The position numbers and the translations under genes were made by a program. Positions 44,401 through 51,710 of a stretch of 64,000 nt of DNA are shown here, one piece after another. Where the stretch lies: NCBI RefSeq assembly GCF_000968685.2, contig NZ_LAKD02000030.1, positions 1 through 64,000 on the forward strand, in the 5' to 3' direction. A model generated the notes under the pieces. That model ran no database searches. It was not told the origin of the DNA and was given only the letters and a program-made list of their open reading frames with translations. Position 1 is the first letter of the stretch. Each line of letters begins with the position of its first letter. Source of the stretch: Streptomyces antioxidans. GTDB lineage: Bacteria > Actinomycetota > Actinomycetes > Streptomycetales > Streptomycetaceae.

Positions 44401-44821
44401 TGCCATCTCCTATGTCCCTTCAAGTGAAACTCTGCATGTCGGCGCAGGGAAGATCGCACCAGTGCCGCACGAGGTGTGGGAATATCAGGTGGCGGGCATG
44501 AAGGTCGTCGCGAAATGGTTTGGCTATCGGAAACGGAAACCTGCTGGGCGCCGTTCCTCGCTCCTGGACGACATCAATCCCGAGACTTGGCCATCTCACT
44601 ACACCTCAGAGTTACTCCGACTTCTCAACGTCATCGGCCGCTGTGTTGACATTCAGCCAAGGCAAACAGAACTCCTTGAACGTATTTGCGCCGGACCGCA
44701 GATCACTGTTTCTGACCTCGTGGATGCCGGTGCAATCCCCGCACCCAAAAGCGTAAGAGGGCCGATCGCGCCGCTATCTCCGGCGCAAGAAGGGCCCAAC
44801 GGCCAGGGAACGTTGATATGA
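41486..44821 (+). CDS. Type ISP-like single-chain restriction-modification enzyme
   Basis: An 1111-residue fused restriction-modification protein. The N-terminal PD-(D/E)XK nuclease has RPDYAV (D76) and VELKAP (E90, K92). The N6-adenine methylase core follows: YYTPNAIVRFMV, SAM motif I DPAVGTGTYL (D377), and catalytic motif IV NPPY (N497). The C-terminal part (FDRQWIIPDSRLHH, QLYVTEQHAHHF) is the Type_ISP_C specificity domain. Classical type ISP enzymes carry a DEAD-type helicase between nuclease and methylase; none is present, so this is shorter and closer to type IIG in plan. ATG 41486 follows GGGGGG. Codon bias is weaker than in neighbours, suggesting transfer. Confidence 0.82.
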   Translation: MSGSGSVLSADYRSAVAAAVRQFGVETKTKLAGPGEPEDALRAPVERLFAMVGAALGLEIVLYGEMRLSESGVRPDYAVAVDGAIVGYVELKAPGKGADPSLWSTASHDRRQWERLQSLPNLIYSDGQSWGLYRSGDSAAIIARLEPDLKVAGDSLESRDAYFAEMLALFLYWNPRPPRSIRDLVRSVAGLCRLLREEVLGRIWRERAGEQPEHFTHLAVDWRRLLFPKATDAEFADQYAQTVTFALLLARVEGISFEGRDIGQIARLLGKEHSLMGKALEVLTDESLGRLSQTTETLVRVVSVVDWAALGDGSPDVYLHLYEEFLQLYDPELRKETGTYYTPNAIVRFMVRFCDDLLRERLGQEGGFASPEVVTVDPAVGTGTYLLNVIDRVAQTVEEDEGREAVPARVTELAHRLIGFELQTGPFAVAELRAYEAINRHRAEAPEEGLKLLVSDTLGDPKEDQSWLPMEWQVIARSRREANRVKREEPVMVVIGNPPYRERAKGMGGWVESGNAQVGEKPLLGAFRAPGKSGLEYVLSNLYIYFWRWATWKVFNAHESAPNGIVAFITTSGYISGPGFAGMREYLRRNCDEGWIIDLTPEGHQPPVATRPFPGVQQPLCIGIFARYGARCADDPAPVHYLAVQGLRDKKFQRLESVTLDDAEWRDCVPQWQERFLPEPGEDWARYPKLGDLMPWQAPGVKPNRTWVYAPDRNTLRRRWRRLVNAPEADKAALFKETDSSNLRKCPAPLPGYPNPGRSFGQETGVCPEPVSVAYRAFDRQWIIPDSRLHHRPSPPLWQVAGPAQLYVTEQHAHHFTDGPGITFTAEIPDMDHTNGRGGRVLPLYRDASGTMPNLAPGLLRLIDERLSLSGESSRAAEDMLAYIAAVTAHPAYTARFAEDLKSPGIRVPLTADPRLWQEAVDVGREALWLHTYGQRFADPRSDRPRTTPRLPDGRRPRVIVGIPTSVQSMPDAISYVPSSETLHVGAGKIAPVPHEVWEYQVAGMKVVAKWFGYRKRKPAGRRSSLLDDINPETWPSHYTSELLRLLNVIGRCVDIQPRQTELLERICAGPQITVSDLVDAGAIPAPKSVRGPIAPLSPAQEGPNGQGTLI

Positions 44822-45093
44822 CGGGGCGATCAGGTGCTGGCGATTACCAGCCTGCATCGACAGCGGCGATAGGCCATCCCGCCGACCGGGAGCGCCTTGC
44901 GCGCCCCCACGTTGCGCTGGCATCACCTCCTCATACTCGATCAGGGTGCGGCGGGTCTCTCCAGGGTGGTTCTCAGCGCTTCGCTCCTGACACGTACGCG
45001 CCGCGTGGCTGATTGGCGCCCTTTCCGGACTCCGGAACCCAATTCACCCTGAAGGTCGGGAGACGACACGGTCTGAGCTGAGGGGGAGCCGCC
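44822..45093. other. Short intergenic stretch
   Basis: I see no convincing gene. An open frame (44818-45012) overlaps the preceding stop by ATGA, but its sequence is low-information (MTGRSGAGDYQPASTAAIGH). The promoter and GAGGGGGAG ribosome site of the broken Beta gene lie at the right end. Confidence 0.4.
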
Positions 45094-46141
45094 ATGTCCG
45101 AGCCGCTGTATGTTTCCGTGCTACCGACCCGGCCGCATGCCATGGCCGCTTACCGGGGACTGCGGCCAGGACATTCAAGCCAGGGTTGCCCCGCTGTGGA
45201 CCTTGCCACCCCGCCCCGGCATGCTGCCGGACCTCCTGGCCGTGGAACTTCGCAAGGATGCGGGCCGGGTTTCCACCGCGCACCGCTATCAGTCGGCTTG
45301 GCTGGACGCGCCGTTCACCGACGAGAGCGAGGCCGCTGTCCTGGCCGAAACCTGCCGCCCGAGTGGTGGGCCCAGCGGAACCTGCGCCCGGTGATCGGCC
45401 CGGGTCGCCCCGTCCCTCAGCAATCCCCTGGCACTGGCGGCGGCTCGGCGGCACGGCGGCGGTCTAGGTATACGTGTACAGGTCCCGGGCGAGTGGCACG
45501 ACCGGGATATCGATGGGCTACGCGAACTGCTCGACCGCGCCGCTTCCATCGACCCCGTCGACCTGTTCCTCGATCTGGGCGCCGTACTGCCCTCTCGCCG
45601 GGACGCCGCCAAAGAAGCTCTCAGCGCTCTCGACGCGCTGGTCCCGCCGCCCCTTGGAGGACGGTGGTCGTCGCGGCAGGTGGCTTCCCCGAGCCGCCTG
45701 ACGGCTGCTTGCAGAGCGGCTGGTACGAGGCCCCACGACCGGACTGGGACACATGGCACGAGATCCACCACAGCGGGCGCTCCTACCTCCCCTTGCTGCA
45801 ATACGGCGACTACGGAATCCTCCCCGCCGGGTACGCAGCCCAGACCCCGGCCTCGGGCAACGGCGGACCGTCGTGGGGCCTCCTCCGCTACACCACCACC
45901 CGTTCTTTTTTCCTGGCCAAGGTGCTGCAGCGCGGCGAGCACCGCGATGCGATCAACCGCGACGCCGCGCGGCGCCTCACTCGCCTCGCGGACTTCCGCC
46001 CGTCGGCCGTAACAGGGGAAGGCTGGCTTCGCGAGCGCGCCCAGGGATCCGTCAGCACCGGCAACCACTCCGTGTGGAACTGAGTAGGAAACGTTCAGCA
46101 TATGACCTTCGTCGTCAGGTGTCTGGACGGGCGTCTCCGTT
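45094..46141 (+). pseudogene. Broken Beta family gene
   Basis: It starts normally (ATG 45094, MSEPLYVSVLPTRPHAMAAY) but changes frame near 45160 (AQ-like QARVAPLWTLPPRPGMLPDL), again near 45380 and near 45450 (GLGIRVQVPEWHDRDIDGLR, DPVDLFLDLGAVLPSRRDAA), and returns to the first frame for WRTVVVAAGGFPEPPDG, GPSWGLLRYTTTRSFFLAKV and STGNHSVWN. An in-frame TGA at 46081-46083 stands where tryptophan is expected, followed by the conserved VGNVQHMTFVVRCL ending. At least three frameshifts and one nonsense codon make it a pseudogene. The intact relative is at 9734-10828. Confidence 0.85.
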
Positions 46142-46336
46142 GAGCTCGTGGCGTACGTACCGTCGAAGGAAGACCTCCCGCACGTGGTGTGACAGCGGGG
46201 ACAGAATGTTGCCGATAGATCGTGTGCCCCTTCTCTACCTTTGCCTGGGGTGGTTTGCCGAACCCGGGCGTGCGCTTTCACATCTGGAGCAGAATGGCTG
46301 CCTGGTGGATCAACAAGGACAGGGGGCGAGTTCTGC

Positions 46337-46728
46337 ATGACCAGCCAGGCGGAAGTAGTCGGCCTGAGGACGGCCAAGGCGCTGTCGTACGTGTGTGGAC
46401 ATCGGGATGAACTCGCTGCGATCCTCGATGAGGACGACGACGCCTTGCGTGCTGTCGAAGCCGCAGTCGGTAGCCCGGCTGCGGACTATGTCTCGCTCAC
46501 GGCCTGGACGCCTTGCACGCAGCGGTTCGACGCGCTGGCGACCCGACGGGGGTGTATGGACAAACGGGCCGCAGTGTGACGCCGGCCGGTGTTGCTCATG
46601 TGGACATCGTGTACCGGTGTCCCTTGCAGCTGTGCATCGGTCGATCCGGTCATGAAGTGGACGACGACGAGCCACGCTGCCAGTTCGCCCCCGCCCGGAT
46701 GGCGCTGATCCGGGAGAGGCTCCCGTAG
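46337..46728 (+). pseudogene. Frameshifted small protein heading the CHAT cassette
   Basis: Frame 1 from ATG 46337 encodes TAKALSYVCGHRDELAAILD, then EDDDALRAVEAAVGSPAADY, and stops at 46579. Another frame, open from about 46477, gives AHGLDALHAAVRRAGDPTGV, HVDIVYRCPLQLCIGRS, and ARMALIRERLP to TAG 46728. The second half resembles the Cys-containing C-terminus (IVYRCP-x-C-x-GR) of small proteins found upstream of membrane-protein/CHAT pairs, which suggests one ~130-residue protein split by a single indel near 46470-46490. The TAG overlaps the GTG of the next gene (TAGTG). A sequencing error or true inactivation cannot be told apart here. Confidence 0.6.
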
Positions 46729-47663
46729 TGGGAGGGCTGCTCAGTGAACTCAGCAAGAAGCTGGCCGAGCGGTGGCTGACTCTCCTCGTACTGCCAGGCG
46801 CGCTCTACTTGACGGTCGTCGCGGCCGGACACACCCTCAGGCAGAGCGCCGCGCTGGACGTGGGGCGGCTTACCCACGTGATCTCGGACGCTGCCCGGGC
46901 TCCTGAGGTGACCACGGTAGGCGGCCAGGTCGTGCTTCTCGCTGCCATCCTGGCCGGTGCGGCCGCCACTGGTCTGGCCGCCCAGTCCCTCGGCTCCGTT
47001 GTCGAGCGTGTGGCCCTGGCTGCCGGTTGGGGCGCATGGCCCTGGTTGTTCGGCGAGTTGGCCGAGCGTCACGTGGCACGCCGACAGCGTCGCTGGGACG
47101 CGGCACGGGCGGAATACGAAGACCTACGGCTTCGGGAGCGCGCTCCGAGACCGGCCGACCGTCCCAGGCCCTGGGAGCGTCACCGTGCCGCGCACAGGTG
47201 CGAACGTATCTCCGTGGAGCGGCCTGAACGGCCGACGTGGAGTGGTGACCGGATCCACGCCACCGCTGTCCGGCTGGACCGAGACGCACATGTCAATCTC
47301 CTCATCCTTTGGCCACACCTCTGGCTCGTGCTGCCGGAAGAGATACGCGGTGAGATCGGCAGGGCGCGCGCCACGTTGACGCGAGCTGCCGTCCTTGGCG
47401 GATGGGCCCTGCTCTATCTGCCCCTGGCCTGGTGGTGGTGGCCAGCGGTGCCGCTCGCCGTCACGCTGGTGGTCATTTCGGCACGGCGCCTCCGTGCTGC
47501 GTCGGACACCTACGCCACGCTGCTGGAGGCTTCCGTGCGCCTTCACCTAACGGACCTGGCCGACAAGCTGCGCATCGAGGAACAGCCGATGGGCCCTCCC
47601 CTCGGTGGCGCAGTCATGCGACGGCTGAACGGCTCGGTGGCCGTGTCGGAACCGGCTTCGTGA
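46728..47663 (+). CDS. Four-TM membrane protein of the CHAT cassette
   Basis: A 311-residue membrane protein starting at GTG 46728. The N-terminus GGLLSELSKKLAERWLTLLVLPGALYLTVV gives TM1, GQVVLLAAILAGAAATGLAA gives TM2, and GGWALLYLPLAWWWWPAVPLAVTLVVIS gives a TM3/TM4 hairpin. The long middle section (100-210) is cytoplasmic and Arg-rich. The stop of the frameshifted gene overlaps its start. Homologous genes lie beside CHAT/TPR genes in actinobacteria; a membrane-disrupting or anchoring effector role is inferred. Confidence 0.72.
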   Translation: MGGLLSELSKKLAERWLTLLVLPGALYLTVVAAGHTLRQSAALDVGRLTHVISDAARAPEVTTVGGQVVLLAAILAGAAATGLAAQSLGSVVERVALAAGWGAWPWLFGELAERHVARRQRRWDAARAEYEDLRLRERAPRPADRPRPWERHRAAHRCERISVERPERPTWSGDRIHATAVRLDRDAHVNLLILWPHLWLVLPEEIRGEIGRARATLTRAAVLGGWALLYLPLAWWWWPAVPLAVTLVVISARRLRAASDTYATLLEASVRLHLTDLADKLRIEEQPMGPPLGGAVMRRLNGSVAVSEPAS

Positions 47664-47736
47664 GCTCCGGCAAATTCAGAGGCTCGGCTCGCCGGACCTG
47701 AACGGTGCAGCAAACAGATCTACCGGAGAACGGGAA

Positions 47737-50700
47737 GTGACAGGACGGTTCATGCAGGGTCGTGAGCAGGACTTCGCAAGGGAAGAGGAACTGGAGCGAC
47801 GGATTGCCGTAGTGGGGGCACGGCTGGACCGGGTGGCCCGCGAGCAAGACTTTGGTGTGGTGCTGGAACCGGAAGCATCCGCCGAAGCCCGCAGACTTGC
47901 CGCGATTCTCCGAAACGGCGTGTCCGACCTGGAGGGTCATTACGCCCTCGGTTGGTTGCATATCTTCAGGTACATGGCACTTCCCGAAGGGGATGGACAG
48001 CCGGACAAAGGCGAGGCCCTAAAGAGGTTTACGCACTGCTTCGTGAACGGTGCCGGCGTGGAGGATCTGCCCGGCGAACTACTCCCAGATATAGCCCAGC
48101 ACGCGCTCGGCTTCGTCTGGAGAAGCCAGCAAGGAATGACCACTTTGCCAAGCCCGGAGCTGCGCGCAAGGGTGACCGATCTCCTGCGGCGAATCGCGGC
48201 CGTTATCCCGCGTGGCGAAAGCGAGCACGCACAAACGCTATCCGATCTCGCCGTTATTCTGAAAACCCACTTCGATGCCGGTGGCGAACTGGACGATCTG
48301 GACGCGGCGATCGACGCTGCGTGGGGCGCGGTGGAAAGTGCGGCAACAGGACACCCGGACCGGTCGGTCATGCTGTTCAATCTGTCAGGTGTGCTGATGG
48401 AGCGTTTCACCCATGCAGGTACGGCGGCAGACCTGGACGATGCGATTGAGACTGGTCGCCTGGCAGTCCAATCGGCAGTGGCTGCCTCTGGTGACCGGGC
48501 TGGCGGCTTCAAAAACCTGGGCACTGCTCTGAAGACTAGGTTTACCGAGAGAGGCGTATTGTCGGACCTGGACGCGGCGATACATGCTTTCCAGGAGGCG
48601 GCAGACCTCTCTGTCGAGAACCACGACAAGGCGGGAGTTCTCTACAATTTGGGGATCGCATGGCGGGACCGATACGAAAGCACCCGTGTCCCGGCGGATC
48701 TGGAGAACGCGATGAAATGTTGCCAGGCCGCCGTCGAGGCTGCCCCTGAGGAACATCCTGGGCGCGCCATAATTCTGTCCGGGCTCGGCAGTACCGCCCT
48801 GACACGATTCGAGCGTACTGGAGAAACAGGCCATCTGGAGTGTTCCATCAACGCTTTCCGGGAAGCTCTGGGGATGCTCCCGCCCGGCCACCGGGCTCGA
48901 GGGCTTCGCCTCTCCGGCCTGGGCCAAGCTCTCCTGACGCGGTACCGCCTTAGTGGGGACAGGTCTGACCTCGATGCGGCAATTGAGATGAACCGTGCCG
49001 CCTCCCAGGAATTCTCCCCGAAAAAGACCGAGTTCAACGCGGTTCTCAACAACCTGGCCAACTCTCTGGGACAGCGATTTGAATGCACTGGCCGTATGTC
49101 CGACCTGGACGAAGCGATCAGTGTCAGTCGCGCTTCTGCCGAGGCCACTGCGGACGGTCATGTCGACCGGCCGACTCGTCTGTCCAATGCCGGTCTGATG
49201 TTATGGACTCGGTTCAAGCACACCGGGGCGCTGCCGGACCTGGACGCCGCGATTGATTTCACGCATAGAGCTGTGAAGACAGCATCTCCTGAACACACCG
49301 CCTTTGCAGCGATGCTGTCCAATCTCGGTGCTGTATTGTTGCAACGTTACGAACGGAACGGGGACCCACAAGACCTCGACGAGGTGATCCGAAAGAACCG
49401 CGAGGTCCTCAGGATTGTGGATGCAGACAGTCCCGACCGTCCTCGTTTTCTTGCGAATCTCTGCACCGCCCTGCACGCCAGCTTCCAGCGCACTGGAAAC
49501 CTTGGGGACCTGAACGATTCGGTCGCGGCGGGACATGACGCGACCGCCAACGTCCCGTCCCATAATCCTGAGCGCCCGAAGTACCTGTCCTTGCTGGGAG
49601 GTGTGCTGACCGTCAGGTTCGAGGCGACCGGGTCTGTAGCGGATCTCGATGACGCGGTGGTTGCGTGCCAGGCCGCGCTCGACATCTCGCCCGCAGAACA
49701 TCCGGAGCGCACCGACTACCTGTTCCAGCTCGGGACAGCTCTGCAAAGCCGGTATGAGCGGAATCACTCGCGACACGACTTTGATCGTGCCCTGGCCGCA
49801 CACATGGAAGGCGCGCGAGCCGACGGGGCCAGGCCCTCGACCCGGATTCGGGCCGCTCAGGCAGCGGCCTCACTGACCGGACGGGCGGATCCTGATCTTG
49901 CAGCCGATCTCCTGGCCGGTGCCATACGTCTGCTGCCCGAAGTGGCAGACCGCCGACTGAGCCGTGGTGACCAGCAGCACGCCATGGGCAAATGGTCCGG
50001 GCTGGCTGGAGACGCTGCGGCACTGGCTCTTGCTTCTCACGAAGACACATCCATCCATCGGGCAGTGCGGGCGCTCCAGTTGCTCGAGGCGGGTCGCGGT
50101 GTTCTCCACAGCCAAGCGTTGGACATGCGGAGCGACCTTGCTGAGCTTCGTGAGTGCCATCCCGACCTGGCCCGTCGCTTTGAGGTACTCCGGGACGAGC
50201 TGGACCGGCCCACGGACACGACAGCTTTCCCCGCGGATCCCATGGGGCAAATCAGCACCGCCGTACGTGCGGTCGACGCCGAGGAACGTCGACGTGGCCT
50301 CGTCGGCCAGCTCCAGGTCACGCTGGACCGCATTCGAGCGAAGGACGGATTCGCCAGTTTCGCTCGTCCTCCCGCCGTCGGTGAGCTCTTGGCACAAGCC
50401 GCCTTCGGTCCTGTGGTGAGCTTTAACATAAGCCACTACCGCAGCGATGCGCTGTTGTTGACGTCCGATGGAATCGAGTCCCTGAACCTGCCCGATCTCA
50501 CGTACGACCTCGTCATCGACCGGATCCAGACTTTCCACAGGGCCCTGGGAACCGTTGCGGATCCGCACGCGATGCCCCTCGCGCGAAGAGAGGGGCAAGC
50601 GACGCTTCACGCTGTCTTGGAGTGGCTATGGGACACGGCGGCCGAACCGGTCCTGCATAGCCTCGGTTTTACCGGTGAGCCCTCTCCCGGACAGTCGTGG

Positions 50701-51555
50701 CCCCGCGTCTGGTGGGCGCCTGGCGGTCTCCTCTCACTGCTACCCCTGCACGCTGCTGGCCATCACCTCGAGCCGCCCCGGGCTGGCTTGCAAGACAGGG
50801 AACCGCGGACAGTCATGGACCGCGTCGTCTCCTCATACACCACGACTATCCGCGCACTTCACCACGCGCGCCGTCATCTCACCTCTACGCCGACTGTGAG
50901 CCGGTCACTGATCGTGGCCATGCCCACAACTCCGGGCGTCCGAGGCCGCTTGGACCACGTCTCGGAAGAAGCCGCACTGTTGTGCGGCCTACTGCCCGAG
51001 CCGACGCTCCTTATGGAGTCGGATACAGAGGCTGACGACATGACCGCCCCAGGGCCGGAGACACGACCGACCAAGGCTCGGGTCCTGAAGACCCTCTCCG
51101 ATTGCGGAATCGTTCATTTCGCATGCCACGGTGCCCACGATCCCGACGATCCGTCCCAGAGCCTGTTGCTTCTGCACGACCACGAACGTGATCCGCTCAC
51201 GGTGGCGAGCCTTGCAGAAATCAGGATGGACTCGGCCCAACTGGCCTACCTGTCAGCGTGCCGAACGGCGTTCATGGGATCCGTGGAGCTGATCGACGAG
51301 GCCATCCATCTCACATCGGCCTTCCAGCTCGCGGGTTTTCCTCATGTGATCGGCACCCTCTGGGAGATAAACGACGAGGTGGCCTCGCATATGGCAGCTG
51401 ATTTCTATGCTGAGCTCGGCGGGGTCACCGGCCAGCATGGTGGCCTCGACACAGATACGGCGGCCCGTGCTCTGCACCACACCGTGCGTAAGGTCCGTGA
51501 TCGATATCCAAAGTCCCCGTATCTCTGGGCGGCCCACCTGCACGCCGGGATCTGA
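47737..51555 (+). CDS. CHAT protease with long TPR array
   Basis: A 1272-residue protein. Residues about 100-690 form roughly ten TPR-like repeats with a long (~50-residue) period and a recurring signature of the form RFE-TG-LSDLDAAI, LSNLGAVLLQRY. A linker with ALQLLEAGRGVL leads to the C-terminal CHAT caspase-like domain (about 940-1272). The catalytic dyad is intact: His1131 in VHFACHGAHD and Cys1175 in LSACRTAF. CHAT proteins act as sensor-activated proteases in bacterial conflict systems. GTG 47737 was chosen; an in-frame ATG occurs at codon 6. It follows the membrane protein by 73 bases and is closed by a strong hairpin. Confidence 0.87.
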   Translation: MTGRFMQGREQDFAREEELERRIAVVGARLDRVAREQDFGVVLEPEASAEARRLAAILRNGVSDLEGHYALGWLHIFRYMALPEGDGQPDKGEALKRFTHCFVNGAGVEDLPGELLPDIAQHALGFVWRSQQGMTTLPSPELRARVTDLLRRIAAVIPRGESEHAQTLSDLAVILKTHFDAGGELDDLDAAIDAAWGAVESAATGHPDRSVMLFNLSGVLMERFTHAGTAADLDDAIETGRLAVQSAVAASGDRAGGFKNLGTALKTRFTERGVLSDLDAAIHAFQEAADLSVENHDKAGVLYNLGIAWRDRYESTRVPADLENAMKCCQAAVEAAPEEHPGRAIILSGLGSTALTRFERTGETGHLECSINAFREALGMLPPGHRARGLRLSGLGQALLTRYRLSGDRSDLDAAIEMNRAASQEFSPKKTEFNAVLNNLANSLGQRFECTGRMSDLDEAISVSRASAEATADGHVDRPTRLSNAGLMLWTRFKHTGALPDLDAAIDFTHRAVKTASPEHTAFAAMLSNLGAVLLQRYERNGDPQDLDEVIRKNREVLRIVDADSPDRPRFLANLCTALHASFQRTGNLGDLNDSVAAGHDATANVPSHNPERPKYLSLLGGVLTVRFEATGSVADLDDAVVACQAALDISPAEHPERTDYLFQLGTALQSRYERNHSRHDFDRALAAHMEGARADGARPSTRIRAAQAAASLTGRADPDLAADLLAGAIRLLPEVADRRLSRGDQQHAMGKWSGLAGDAAALALASHEDTSIHRAVRALQLLEAGRGVLHSQALDMRSDLAELRECHPDLARRFEVLRDELDRPTDTTAFPADPMGQISTAVRAVDAEERRRGLVGQLQVTLDRIRAKDGFASFARPPAVGELLAQAAFGPVVSFNISHYRSDALLLTSDGIESLNLPDLTYDLVIDRIQTFHRALGTVADPHAMPLARREGQATLHAVLEWLWDTAAEPVLHSLGFTGEPSPGQSWPRVWWAPGGLLSLLPLHAAGHHLEPPRAGLQDREPRTVMDRVVSSYTTTIRALHHARRHLTSTPTVSRSLIVAMPTTPGVRGRLDHVSEEAALLCGLLPEPTLLMESDTEADDMTAPGPETRPTKARVLKTLSDCGIVHFACHGAHDPDDPSQSLLLLHDHERDPLTVASLAEIRMDSAQLAYLSACRTAFMGSVELIDEAIHLTSAFQLAGFPHVIGTLWEINDEVASHMAADFYAELGGVTGQHGGLDTDTAARALHHTVRKVRDRYPKSPYLWAAHLHAGI

Positions 51556-51562
51556 AAGCGGG

Positions 51563-51592
51563 CGGTGCCGCGGCTGCTGAGCCGCGGCACCG
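51563..51592. terminator. Terminator after the CHAT gene
   Basis: A perfect 13-bp stem (CGGTGCCGCGGCT and its complement) with a GCTG loop starts 7 bases after the CHAT stop codon and lies between convergent transcription units. No T-tract, as is common in this group. Confidence 0.78.
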
Positions 51593-51710
51593 ACATGCGC
51601 ATTGCTGCCGATGCCGCTCGCACCTTGGCCACGACTGGACGCGCGTGCGTGGTGATCGGGTGTCCGTGACACGGACCTTCCGAGACGGACACGCAGAGAC
51701 TTTCCCAGGC

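Noticed and set aside
44818..45012. Possible 64-codon gene overlapping the ISP gene stop by ATGA
   Set aside because: The overlap is attractive, but the sequence is low-information, has no ribosome-site support and no family resemblance.
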